From NCBI RefSeq assembly GCF_021183625.1, contig NZ_CP089214.1:2728001-2792000 (forward strand): 64,000 nucleotides of DNA, in the 5' to 3' direction. A program made the position numbers and the translations under genes. Positions 33,482-41,498 of the stretch are shown in pieces. The notes below the pieces were generated by a model that saw nothing but the letters and a program-made list of their open reading frames with translations, searched no databases and was not told where the DNA came from. This DNA is from Nocardia asteroides (lineage in GTDB: Bacteria > Actinomycetota > Actinomycetes > Mycobacteriales > Mycobacteriaceae). Each line of letters starts with the position of its first letter. Positions within the stretch are counted from its first letter, which is position 1.

Positions 33482-34139
33482 CAGCCTGGTCCGCACCGTC
33501 CCGAACACCGGAGGCAGCCGCCCGGTGAACCCGGCGCGGCAACGGCTGGAGACCCCCGCCGCGGGCGGCCGCTTCCGCATCGACTGGGACTCCGACGCGC
33601 TGGCCAGGGGCAGCGAGCGGGTGGCGCGCTTCCTCGGCACCGGCCGCTACCTGGCGATCCAGACCTGCGTCGTCATCGTCTGGATCCTGCTCAACGTCTT
33701 CGTCATCGCGCTGCGCTGGGACCCGTACCCGTTCATCCTGCTCAACCTGGCCTTCTCCACCCAGGCCGCGTACGCCGCGCCGCTGATCCTGCTGGCGCAG
33801 AACCGGCAGGACAACCGCGACCGGGTCTCGCTGGAGGAGGACCGGCTGCGCTCGGCCCAGACCAAGGCCGACACCGAGTTCCTGGCCAGGGAGCTGGCCG
33901 CGCTCCGCATCGCCGTCGGCGAGGTCGCCACCAGGGATTACCTGCGCCGCGAGCTGGACGAGATGCGCGAGGTGCTCGACCGCATCGAGGCCGCCGCGGG
34001 CGGGCCCGGCGACCCGGGACGATCCGGGAAGCCGGTCAAGGCGAATCGCAAGAAGAGTGCCGTGCGGACAGCGGCGCCGCCGGCCGGACCGGAGGAGCGT
34101 ACGGAAAACGATCTCGGGAATCGACCGACAACGTTCTGA
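33471..34139 (+). CDS. DUF1003 membrane protein
   Basis: 222 aa from GTG 33471, overlapping the MgtE-like gene by 11 nt. Two hydrophobic helices (about 62-84 and 88-108) contain the family motif LLNLAFSTQAAYAAPLIL, followed by QNRQ and a long amphipathic, coiled-coil-like tail (about 115-190) and a basic C-terminus. DUF1003 proteins have no proven role; the coupling to a magnesium-sensing soluble protein suggests a two-part metal-related membrane complex. Confidence 0.85.
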   Translation: MTDDSLVRTVPNTGGSRPVNPARQRLETPAAGGRFRIDWDSDALARGSERVARFLGTGRYLAIQTCVVIVWILLNVFVIALRWDPYPFILLNLAFSTQAAYAAPLILLAQNRQDNRDRVSLEEDRLRSAQTKADTEFLARELAALRIAVGEVATRDYLRRELDEMREVLDRIEAAAGGPGDPGRSGKPVKANRKKSAVRTAAPPAGPEERTENDLGNRPTTF

Positions 34140-34223
34140 CCGGTGGGTAACCTGGATACCGTTGTCCAGAGCAGCTGCAGGGAAGGGGATGTCCCGGACA
34201 GTTGCTCCCAAGACGATAGATTG

Positions 34224-35609
34224 GTGAGTGGTCACGTGCGCAAATCTGCCCCGATCACGGTGTCACTACTGGTAGCAGCGGGTTTGGCGTCCGTCGGCTC
34301 CGGGTCGATGGTCTCGGCCCGCGATGTCGGCGACGCGGGCGAAGCGCTGCTGGTGGGGTCCACCGGGAATGGCACAGACATCGGAGTCGATCCGTCCCAG
34401 ACACCGCAGTCCCGGGTTGTCGGGCTGCTTCCGCTCGACAACAGCGGGATAGCGCGCGAATTGCGGGCGGTTGTCCCGCCGGCGGATGGTGCTGTTCCGG
34501 TGGGTGCCGGGCCGGTGCTGCGGAGTATCGCGTTGCCGTCGGGGTCGGGGTTGCTCGGTATTCCGGAGGTGGTGTTGGCGGCGTATCGGAATGCGGAGTT
34601 GGCGTTGGCGTCGGCGCAGCCGGGGTGTGGGGTGTCGTGGAGTCTGCTGGCGGGGATCGGGCGGATCGAGTCGGGGCATGCGGGTGGGGGCCGCACGGAT
34701 GCGGCGGGGACGACGGTGACGCCGATTTTCGGTCCGGCGTTGGATGGTTCGTTGCCGGGTAACGAGGTGATCGCGGCGTCGGGTGGTGGGTTCGTGCGGG
34801 CGGTGGGGCCGATGCAGTTCCTGCCGTCGACGTGGGCGCATTACGCGGCGGACGGTAATGGTGACGGTGCGTCGGATCCGCACAATGTGTTCGATGCGGC
34901 GTTGGCGGCGGGGAAGTATCTGTGCAGTGGGGGGTTGGATCTGCGGGATCGGGCGCAGGAGTTGCGTGCGGTGTTGCGGTACAACAATTCGATGTCGTAC
35001 GCGGCGGATGTGTTGAGTTGGTCGGCGGCGTATCGGACGGGTGGGTCGCCGTCGGCGGGGCGGGTCTCGCCGGAGGCGATCGCTCCGGGGTCGGGGGGCT
35101 GGGGCAATACGCCCGGCGTGCTCGCCGCCTCCGCGCCGGGCACCACCGTCCCGGCCGCCGTTCCCGGCACCACCGGGCCGGACGGCCTGCCGCTGGAGGA
35201 CCCGGCGCCCGCTACGACGAGCACCCCGGTCCCCGAGCCGATGATCACCATTCCCGGGCTGCCGCCGATCCCCTGCGGCATCTTCTGCCCGCCCGCGCAG
35301 CCGCAGGGCCGCACGCTGCCGCAGACCGGCCCGCAGCCGCCGCAGGGCGAGAACCTGCCGCAGCCCGGCCCGCAGGCCCCGCGTGGCGAGAATCTGCCGC
35401 AGCCGGGTCCGCAGGCTCCGCAGGGGCAGGCACTGCCGCAGGGCCAGCCGGATCGCCCGCTCGGCCCGGACGGCAAACCGCTGGAATTCGGCCCGGACGG
35501 GCAGCCGGTCGCCCCGGCCCAGGACCCGGCGGCCCCGCCGCCCGGACTGGTGCTCCCCTTCGGGATCACCATCCCGCTGCCCGCACCCCCGGCCCCGCCC
35601 GTTCCGTGA
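34224..35609 (+). CDS. Secreted lytic transglycosylase-like protein with proline-rich tail
   Basis: About 461 aa from GTG 34224 (GTG 34236 is possible). An N-terminal signal peptide (APITVSLLVAAGLASVGSG) is followed by an 80-residue linker. The catalytic domain (about 115-275) has the SLT family pattern: SWSLLAGIGRIESGH with the catalytic glutamate in IES, then GPMQFLPSTW and LRYNNS. The remaining 180 residues are rich in Pro, Gln and Gly and contain a 13-residue tandem repeat, suiting a cell-wall-spanning tail. It should cut peptidoglycan glycan strands outside the membrane. The next gene is a paralogue. Confidence 0.85.
   Translation: MSGHVRKSAPITVSLLVAAGLASVGSGSMVSARDVGDAGEALLVGSTGNGTDIGVDPSQTPQSRVVGLLPLDNSGIARELRAVVPPADGAVPVGAGPVLRSIALPSGSGLLGIPEVVLAAYRNAELALASAQPGCGVSWSLLAGIGRIESGHAGGGRTDAAGTTVTPIFGPALDGSLPGNEVIAASGGGFVRAVGPMQFLPSTWAHYAADGNGDGASDPHNVFDAALAAGKYLCSGGLDLRDRAQELRAVLRYNNSMSYAADVLSWSAAYRTGGSPSAGRVSPEAIAPGSGGWGNTPGVLAASAPGTTVPAAVPGTTGPDGLPLEDPAPATTSTPVPEPMITIPGLPPIPCGIFCPPAQPQGRTLPQTGPQPPQGENLPQPGPQAPRGENLPQPGPQAPQGQALPQGQPDRPLGPDGKPLEFGPDGQPVAPAQDPAAPPPGLVLPFGITIPLPAPPAPPVP
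35307..35423 (+). repeat. Three 39-nt tandem repeats encoding GxxLPQxGPQxPx
   Basis: In-frame units of 13 codons at 35307-35345, 35346-35384 and 35385-35423, with a partial fourth. Codons vary between units, so the repeat is old and kept at protein level. Confidence 0.75.
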
Positions 35610-35742
35610 TCGGCAGAAACCGCCGATCACAATCGGATCACGAATAAACCGCCAGGTCAGCCCGGTTAAACACAATGCGCATCACGAAGGGGTAACAAAA
35701 ACATCTCGGCTGCGGTAGCCTCTGATCGTCCGAGCGTCGAGC

Positions 35743-36654
35743 ATGGAGGGTCACCGCACCGTGGGGCGTCACCGTAAGCAGCATTCCGCGTCCTTCAAGC
35801 GCAGCTCGGTTCTCGCGCTGACCGGCCTGGTACCGGCCGGCCTCGCGGCCGTGACCGCGACGACGAACATCAGCCCGGCGGCCGTCGCGCAGCACCTGCC
35901 GAACCCGCGTGACCTGCTCACCAACGAGCAGGGCGACGTGCTGGAGCCGGAGACGACGAACCCGGACGCCGCCGAGGTCGTCGGCGCCCAGCCGGTCGCC
36001 GCGGTGGCCACCGCCGAGCACGCCATGGCGAAGCCGTCCGCGCCCCCCGTGGTCAAGACGGTGGCGCTGGCGGGCGACCGGGCCATGGCCGACCTGCCAT
36101 CGGGCTCGCTCGGCATCCCCGGCATCGCGATCGCCGCGTACCAGAACGCCGAGGACCGGCTCGCCGTCGAGAACCCCGACTGCCACATGGGCTGGTCCAC
36201 CCTGGCCGGGATCGGCCGGGTCGAGTCGACGCACGTCTACGGCGGCAAGGCCGACCGGGACGGCAACCCGCTCAAGCCGGTCTACGGCCCGGTGCTGGAC
36301 GGCTCGCTCTACGGCAACAACGTCATCCGCGACAGCGACGGCGGCTCGCTCGACAACCTCGGCGGCTACGACCGCGCCATCGGCCCCATGCAGTTCCTGC
36401 CTGCGACCTGGACCAAGTTCGCCGCCGACGGCAACGGCGACGGCATCGCCGACCCGCAGAACCTCTTCGACGCCACGCTCACCGCGGGCAAGTACCTCTG
36501 CCACGGCGGCCTCGACATGCGCGACCTCTCGCAGCAGACCAAGGCGATCCTGCGCTACAACAACTCGATGGCCTACGTCGCCAACGTCATGGCCTGGGCG
36601 AACTCGTACAGCAGCAACGTCGCGCCGAAGCCCGCGGACCTGCCCCGCATCTGA
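35743..36654 (+). CDS. Secreted lytic transglycosylase-like protein
   Basis: 303 aa. A basic N-terminus and a hydrophobic stretch (VLALTGLVPAGLAAVTA) form a signal peptide. The domain at about 125-285 parallels the preceding gene: WSTLAGIGRVESTH with the catalytic glutamate, GPMQFLPATW, and ILRYNNSMAYVANV. It has no proline-rich tail. It corresponds to the Rv1230c group next to mrp. Together with the upstream gene it probably remodels peptidoglycan during growth. Confidence 0.87.
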   Translation: MEGHRTVGRHRKQHSASFKRSSVLALTGLVPAGLAAVTATTNISPAAVAQHLPNPRDLLTNEQGDVLEPETTNPDAAEVVGAQPVAAVATAEHAMAKPSAPPVVKTVALAGDRAMADLPSGSLGIPGIAIAAYQNAEDRLAVENPDCHMGWSTLAGIGRVESTHVYGGKADRDGNPLKPVYGPVLDGSLYGNNVIRDSDGGSLDNLGGYDRAIGPMQFLPATWTKFAADGNGDGIADPQNLFDATLTAGKYLCHGGLDMRDLSQQTKAILRYNNSMAYVANVMAWANSYSSNVAPKPADLPRI

Positions 36655-36674
36655 CGCCACTAGACTCGGTTCTC

Positions 36675-37811
36675 ATGTCAGTGGTAACGGAAGCGGACGT
36701 GCGGGGCGCCCTCGCCAAGGTGGACGACCCGGAGATCCGCAAACCGATCACCGAACTGGGCATGGTGAAGAGCATCGGCGTCGCCGACTCCGGTGACGTG
36801 CACGTCGAGGTCTACCTGACCACCGCCGGATGCCCGATGCGGACCGAGATCAGCCAGCGGGTCAGCCGCGCGGTCTCCGACGTGCCCGGCGTCGGCGCGG
36901 TAACCGTCGAACTCGACGTGATGAACGACGAGCAGCGCACCGAGCTGCGCAAGTCGCTGCGCGGCGACTCCGCCGAGCCGGTCATCCCGTTCGCCCAGCC
37001 CGGGTCGCTCACCCGCGTCTACGCGGTCGCCTCCGGCAAGGGCGGCGTCGGCAAATCCAGCGTCACGGTGAACCTGGCCGCCGCCATGGCGGCGCGCGGG
37101 CTCTCCGTCGGCGTGCTCGACGCCGACATCTACGGCCACTCCATCCCGCGCATGCTCGGCACCGACGCCCGCCCCACCCAGGTCGAGCGGATGATCATGC
37201 CGCCGGTCGCGCACGACGTGAAGATGATCTCGATCGCGCAGTTCACCCAGGGCAACACCCCGGTGGTCTGGCGCGGCCCGATGCTGCACCGGGCGCTGCA
37301 GCAGTTCCTCGCCGACGTCTTCTGGGGCGATCTGGACGTGCTGCTGCTCGACCTGCCGCCCGGCACCGGCGACGTCGCCATCTCCATCGCCCAGCTCATC
37401 CCGGGCGCGGAGATCCTCGTCGTCACCACGCCGCAGCCGGCCGCCGCCGAGGTGGCCGAGCGCGCGGGCGCCATCGCGCTGCAGACCAGGCAGCGGATCG
37501 CCGGCGTGGTGGAGAACATGTCCTGGCTGGACCTGCCGAACGGCGACCGGATGGAGCTCTACGGCTCCGGCGGCGGCCAGGCGGTGGCCGACCGGCTCAC
37601 CCGCGCGGTCGGCGCGACGGTGCCGCTGCTCGGGCAGATCCCGATCGAGCAGGCGGTGCGCGAATCCGGCGACGACGGCACCCCGATCGTGCTGCGCGAC
37701 CCGGACAGCCCGGCGGCCAAGGCGCTGCTCGAGGTCGCCGACAAGCTGGCCGTGCGCAGGCGCGGGCTGGCTGGCATGTCGCTCGGCATCGACACCACCC
37801 GGCACCTGTAG
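36675..37811 (+). CDS. mrp: Mrp/ApbC-type iron-sulfur cluster carrier ATPase
   Basis: 378 aa. Residues 1-90 form a MIP18 (DUF59) domain (DDPEIRKPITELGMV, TTAGCPM). The ParA/NBP35 ATPase starts near 115 with the deviant Walker A GKGGVGKSS, followed by DADIYGHSIPR, LLDLPPGTGD and VVENMS. It binds ATP and probably delivers Fe-S clusters. The usual C-terminal CxxC is absent: the NMSWLDLPNG segment takes its place, as in mycobacterial Mrp (Rv1229c). A TAGACT hexamer 8 nt before the ATG suggests a very short leader. Confidence 0.92.
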   Translation: MSVVTEADVRGALAKVDDPEIRKPITELGMVKSIGVADSGDVHVEVYLTTAGCPMRTEISQRVSRAVSDVPGVGAVTVELDVMNDEQRTELRKSLRGDSAEPVIPFAQPGSLTRVYAVASGKGGVGKSSVTVNLAAAMAARGLSVGVLDADIYGHSIPRMLGTDARPTQVERMIMPPVAHDVKMISIAQFTQGNTPVVWRGPMLHRALQQFLADVFWGDLDVLLLDLPPGTGDVAISIAQLIPGAEILVVTTPQPAAAEVAERAGAIALQTRQRIAGVVENMSWLDLPNGDRMELYGSGGGQAVADRLTRAVGATVPLLGQIPIEQAVRESGDDGTPIVLRDPDSPAAKALLEVADKLAVRRRGLAGMSLGIDTTRHL

Positions 37812-37825
37812 CCCGGCCGCACCAA

Positions 37826-37831
37826 TAAGCT
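37826..37831 (+). promoter_or_regulatory. -10 hexamer TAAGCT, leaderless promoter
   Basis: TAAGCT, then 6 nt (CGGGGC), then ATG 37838 of the DivIVA-like gene. Confidence 0.5.
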
Positions 37832-37837
37832 CGGGGC

Positions 37838-38335
37838 ATGCTCACGCTGCTGCTGTACGTGCTGATCGTCGGGTTGGTGGCCGCGGTGCTCTTCCTGCTG
37901 GCGGGCGCCGTCTTCGGCCGGGCCGAGGAGCTCGGGCCGCTGCCCGAGAGGACGACCGCGACCGTGCTGCCCGCCGCAGGCATCGCGGGCGCCGACGTGC
38001 GCTCGCTCCGCTTCCAGCAGGTGGTCCGCGGGTACAAGGCCGTCGAGGTGGACTGGGCGCTGGCCCGGCTCGCCGAGCGGATCGACGAACTCCAGCACGA
38101 ACTCGCGCTGGCGCACGCCGGGCGCGACGGTGCGTCCTCGGAGCAGCGGGCCCCGCAACCCGCGGTCCCCGCTGTCTCGCACCCCGGCTCGGGAGAATTC
38201 CCGCCTCCCGCCCGGAACGGGATATTCCGCACCGGAGAATTCGCCGTGCCGTCCACCGGCGACATTTCGGCCCCCGTCCCGGAACAACCCCGCCCGCGCC
38301 GCATCTCCCGCCCCGGCGATTCGGCGAATCCGTGA
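37838..38335 (+). CDS. DivIVA-domain small membrane protein (Rv1209-like)
   Basis: 165 aa. One N-terminal transmembrane helix (3-28) is followed by the short DivIVA-like module DVRSLRFQQVVRGYKAVEVDWALARLAERI and a disordered Pro/Ser-rich tail. Such proteins likely associate with curved membrane or the cell pole. Its stop overlaps the start of the glycosylase gene (GTGA). The gene order mirrors Rv1209-Rv1210 of M. tuberculosis. Confidence 0.8.
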   Translation: MLTLLLYVLIVGLVAAVLFLLAGAVFGRAEELGPLPERTTATVLPAAGIAGADVRSLRFQQVVRGYKAVEVDWALARLAERIDELQHELALAHAGRDGASSEQRAPQPAVPAVSHPGSGEFPPPARNGIFRTGEFAVPSTGDISAPVPEQPRPRRISRPGDSANP

Positions 38336-38934
38336 CCTCCCCGGCCGACGACGGCCGCATCCGCTGCCCCTGGCCGCTCGGCTCTCAGCTCTACCTCGAC
38401 TACCACGACACCGAATGGGGCCGCACCCTGCACGGCGACGACGCGCTCTACGAGCGGATGTCGCTGGAGGCATTCCAGTCCGGGCTCTCCTGGATCACGA
38501 TCCTGCGCAAACGCCCCGCCTTCCGCGCCGCCTTCGCCGATTTCGCGATCGAGCGCGTGGCCGAGTTCGGCCCGGCCGAGGTCGAACGGCTGCTCACCGA
38601 CGCGGGCATCGTGCGCAACCGGGCGAAGATCGAGGCCACCATCGCCAACGCCAGGGTCGCCGCCGAGCTGGACGGCGGGCTGGACGCGCTGCTCTGGTCG
38701 TTCGCCCCGCCCGCGCGGCCACGCCCGCGCACCGGGGCCGAGATTCCCGCCGTGACCCCGGAATCCACCGCCATGGCGCGCGCGCTGAAAAAGCGCGGAT
38801 TCCGCTTCGTCGGGCCAACGACGGCATATGCCCTGATGCAGGCGGTGGGAATGGTGGACGACCATGTCGCCGACTGCTGGGTGCGGTTCGAGGACTCGTT
38901 TTCGAACGCACCTGTCCGAGAAGAAGCGGGATAG
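38332..38934 (+). CDS. tag: DNA-3-methyladenine glycosylase I
   Basis: 200 aa, GTG overlapping the preceding stop. The helix-hairpin-helix glycosylase core shows YHDTEWG (with the glutamate that contacts the base), ERMSLEAFQSGLSWITIL, RNRAKIEATIANA, and FVGPTTAYALMQAVGMVDDH, all typical of Tag. It removes 3-methyladenine from alkylated DNA. Zinc-binding residues are expected at C12 and in the C-terminal HxxxC (DDHVADC). Equivalent to Rv1210. Confidence 0.93.
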   Translation: MTSPADDGRIRCPWPLGSQLYLDYHDTEWGRTLHGDDALYERMSLEAFQSGLSWITILRKRPAFRAAFADFAIERVAEFGPAEVERLLTDAGIVRNRAKIEATIANARVAAELDGGLDALLWSFAPPARPRPRTGAEIPAVTPESTAMARALKKRGFRFVGPTTAYALMQAVGMVDDHVADCWVRFEDSFSNAPVREEAG

Positions 38935-39047
38935 GGAAGAATAGAACCCGGTGTATCTCGTCGATTGTCGGCGGGGTGCGCCGGTTGGTGACAACTGGAG
39001 TTCCGAGAAGTGCGCGAAATAGCGCGCAGATCTGGAGGGAGCAGAGG

Positions 39048-39215
39048 ATGGCGGCCATGAAGCCCCGTACCGGGGACGGTCCCCTCGAGGCAACCAAGGA
39101 AGGGCGTGGGATCGTCATGCGGGTTCCACTCGAGGGTGGCGGACGGCTGGTCGTCGAGCTCACACCGGATGAAGCGGCTGCACTGGGTGACGAACTGAAG
39201 AGTGTCACCAGCTAG
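39048..39215 (+). CDS. DUF3117 small conserved protein
   Basis: 55 aa, ATG 39048 with GGAGGGAGCAGAGG just upstream. The sequence KPRTGDGPLEATKEGRG and a LTPDEAAALGDEL helix are nearly invariant in actinobacteria (Rv1211). Function unknown; a calmodulin-like calcium role has been claimed for the mycobacterial protein. The start of the next gene overlaps its last 14 nt. Confidence 0.9.
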   Translation: MAAMKPRTGDGPLEATKEGRGIVMRVPLEGGGRLVVELTPDEAAALGDELKSVTS

Positions 39216-40062
39216 CAGCGCGGTACTCGCCGAGCTCGCCGAGTTACTCGCGTGTCCGAATTGCGGACTCGCGCTCGACGCCGCCGGCGGCGCGCTGCGG
39301 TGCGCCGGCGGCCATAGTTTCGACCTCGCACGCCAGGGATACGTCAGCCTGCTCACCGGTGCCGCCAGCCGGTTCACCGGTGATACGGCCGACATGCTCC
39401 AGGCTCGTTCCGATTTTCACGCGCGGGGTCATTTCGCTCCGGTCGCCGCGGCGGTCGCCACCGCCGCGGCGCCCCCGGAGGGAAACGGCGTGCTGCTCGA
39501 AATAGGGGCGGGCAACGGCTACTTTCTCGGCGCGGCGCTCGATGCCGCGCCCGGCGCCTGCGGGATCGCGCTCGACATCGCCAAACCCGCCGCGCGCCGC
39601 GCCGCCCGGGCCCATGCGCGCGCCGCCGCGGTGCTCGCCGACGTGTGGCGCGGGCTCCCGCTGCGCCCCGCCGCCGTCGACACCGTGCTCACGGTCTTCG
39701 CCCCGCGCAACCCGGCCGAGGTGGCGCGGGTGCTCGCCCCCGGGGGGCGGTTCGTCGTCGCCACGCCCACCGAGCGGCACCTCGCCGAGCTGATCGGGCC
39801 GCTCGGGCTGGTCCGGGTCGACCCGGACAAGGAGCGCAAGCTGGCGGCCGCGCTGGCCGCGGATTTCTCCGCGCTGGGAACAGAGATCGTCGAGTACCCG
39901 ATGACGCTCACCCGCGCCGACGCCGCGCTCCTGGTGCACATGGGCCCATCGGCCTTCCACGCGGGCGCCGAGACCGTCGCTCGGATCGCGGCCCTGCCGG
40001 ACGAACTCCGGATCACCGCATCCGTCCGCATCGGCACCTACGGCCCCCGCGCCGCGTCCTGA
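39202..40062 (+). CDS. 23S rRNA (guanine-N1) methyltransferase, RlmA/RrmA-TlrB type
   Basis: 286 aa, GTG 39202. The N-terminal zinc finger is clear: CPNCG, then C and H in RCAGGHSFDLARQGYVSLL, which is the RlmA signature. The SAM motif LLEIGAGNGYF is near 98 and NPAEVARVLAPGG follows. It methylates G745 or G748 in hairpin 35 of 23S rRNA; the actinobacterial TlrB type gives resistance to tylosin-like macrolides. The subtype cannot be decided by eye. The gene is convergent with glgM. Confidence 0.88.
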   Translation: MSPASSAVLAELAELLACPNCGLALDAAGGALRCAGGHSFDLARQGYVSLLTGAASRFTGDTADMLQARSDFHARGHFAPVAAAVATAAAPPEGNGVLLEIGAGNGYFLGAALDAAPGACGIALDIAKPAARRAARAHARAAAVLADVWRGLPLRPAAVDTVLTVFAPRNPAEVARVLAPGGRFVVATPTERHLAELIGPLGLVRVDPDKERKLAAALAADFSALGTEIVEYPMTLTRADAALLVHMGPSAFHAGAETVARIAALPDELRITASVRIGTYGPRAAS

Positions 40063-40111
40063 CCTGCCGCAGCCCCCGGTGCCGCCCGGCAGCCCCCCGA
40101 GCGGCACCCCG

Positions 40112-40168
40112 CACCCGCGCACCTCGGTGAACACCGAGCGGACCGCACACCCGCGCACGTCGGTGAAC
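40112..40168. repeat. Two direct repeats of CACCCGCGCAC(C/G)TCGGTGAAC
   Basis: 21-nt copies at 40112-40132 and 40148-40168 differ at one base and are 36 nt apart, with GC-rich spacers, in the short gap between the convergent methyltransferase and glgM genes. Purpose unknown. Confidence 0.6.
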
Positions 40169-40196
40169 CCCGCGCGGCACCGCACAGCCGCGTGCG

Positions 40197-41429
40197 TCAG
40201 CGCAGCGAGCGGTACACCGCTTCCGTCTGCTCGGCGATGCGCGCCCAGTCGAATTCGGCGATGGCCCGCTCGCGCCCGGCCGCGCCGTACCGCGCCGCCA
40301 GCTCCGGATCGGCGGCGACCCGGTTCACCGCCTCGGCCAGCCCGCGCTCGTACTCCGCGGCGGCGGCCGGGTCGTAGCGCACCAGGTTCCCGGTCACGCC
40401 CTCGACCACCACCTCGGGAATCCCGCCGACATCCGAGGCGACGACGGCGGTCCCCGCCGCCATCGCCTCCAGGTTCACGATGCCGAGCGGCTCGTACACC
40501 GACGGGCAGACGAAGACCGCCGCGGCGGCGAGGATCTGCCTGATCTGCTCGGTGGGCAGCATCTCGCGCACCCAGAAGATCCCGCTCCGCCGCTCGCGCA
40601 GCTCGGCGACGGCCGCGATGACCTCGGCCTCCAGCTCGGGCGTGTCCGGTGCGCCCGCGCAGAGCACCAGCTGGATCTCCGGGTCGAAATCGCGCGCGGC
40701 GGCGAGCAGGTGCCCGACCCCCTTCTGCCGGGTGATCCGCCCGACGAAGGCGACGATCGGCCGATCGCGGCGCACACCGAGCTCGTCGAGCACCCGCGGC
40801 GCCCCGTCCGCGGCCGCGCCCGGATGCCAGAGCGTCGCGTCGATGCCGTTGCGCACCACGTGCACCCGCCCTGCGTCCAGCGCCGGGTAGGCGTCGAGCA
40901 CGTCGTGCCGCATGCCGTCGCTGACCGCGATCACCGCGTCCGCCAGCTCCACGGCGTTGCGTTCGGACCACGAGGAGAGCCGGTACCCGCCGCCGAGCTG
41001 CTCGGCCTTCCACGGCCGCCGCGGCTCCAGCGAGTGCGCGGTGAGCACGTGCGGGATCCCGTAGAGCGTGCTCGCGAGGTGCCCGGCCAGCCCGGTGTAC
41101 CAGGTGTGCGAATGCACCACGTCGAAGTCGCCGACGGCGCCGGCCATCCGGACCTGGGTGGAGATCATCCGCAGCGCGGCATTGGCGCCGTCCAGCTCCG
41201 GATCGGGGGCGTGCACAACGGCATCCGCCCGCGGAACGCCCATGCAGTGCACCGTGACCTCGCACAACCGGCGCAGCCGCGCGGTCAGCTCGGTGACGTG
41301 CACCCCGGCACCGCCGTATACCTCGGGTGGGTACTCCCGAGTCATCATCGCGACCCGCAGCCGCGGGTCCGAATGCCCCTGCCCGTCGGAGCGCGCTGCC
41401 GAGCGTTCGCCGTCCGTGCCGAAACTCAC
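40197..41429 (-). CDS. glgM: Glycogen synthase / maltose-1-phosphate synthase (GT4, GlgM/GlgA)
   Basis: 410 aa from GTG 41429, a start supported by the leaderless promoter TAGTTT 7 nt upstream. The GT-B fold is visible: [16 protein letters not shown] donor loop, [22 protein letters not shown] and the catalytic [14 protein letters not shown] with two glutamates. In mycobacteria the orthologue (Rv1212c) makes maltose-1-phosphate from ADP-glucose and glucose-1-phosphate for alpha-glucan and MGLP synthesis. It is divergent from glgC, which makes ADP-glucose. Confidence 0.92.
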   Translation of the reverse strand: MSFGTDGERSAARSDGQGHSDPRLRVAMMTREYPPEVYGGAGVHVTELTARLRRLCEVTVHCMGVPRADAVVHAPDPELDGANAALRMISTQVRMAGAVGDFDVVHSHTWYTGLAGHLASTLYGIPHVLTAHSLEPRRPWKAEQLGGGYRLSSWSERNAVELADAVIAVSDGMRHDVLDAYPALDAGRVHVVRNGIDATLWHPGAAADGAPRVLDELGVRRDRPIVAFVGRITRQKGVGHLLAAARDFDPEIQLVLCAGAPDTPELEAEVIAAVAELRERRSGIFWVREMLPTEQIRQILAAAAVFVCPSVYEPLGIVNLEAMAAGTAVVASDVGGIPEVVVEGVTGNLVRYDPAAAAEYERGLAEAVNRVAADPELAARYGAAGRERAIAEFDWARIAEQTEAVYRSLR

Positions 41430-41436
41430 CGGTCCC

Positions 41437-41442
41437 AAACTA
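41437..41442 (-). promoter_or_regulatory. -10 hexamer TAGTTT, leaderless promoter of glgM
   Basis: On the minus strand TAGTTTGGG is followed by the GTG at 41429 with 7 nt between hexamer and start. The same TAGTTTGGG word precedes the divergent glgC. Confidence 0.55.
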
Positions 41443-41485
41443 GACGCTCCTGCCTGCCCGGGCCACTCGCCCGGCGGTGGCACGG

Positions 41486-41491
41486 TAGTTT
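41486..41491 (+). promoter_or_regulatory. -10 hexamer TAGTTT, leaderless promoter of glgC
   Basis: TAGTTTGGG with GTG 41499 7 nt after the hexamer. The divergent promoters of glgM and glgC share an identical -10 word, and their -10 elements are only 43 nt apart. Confidence 0.55.
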
Positions 41492-41498
41492 GGGCTTC

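Noticed and set aside
35610..35742. A c-di-AMP (ydaO-type) riboswitch before the second transglycosylase, as found before some rpf genes
   Set aside because: The gap is 133 nt, too short, and I see none of the conserved ydaO helices.
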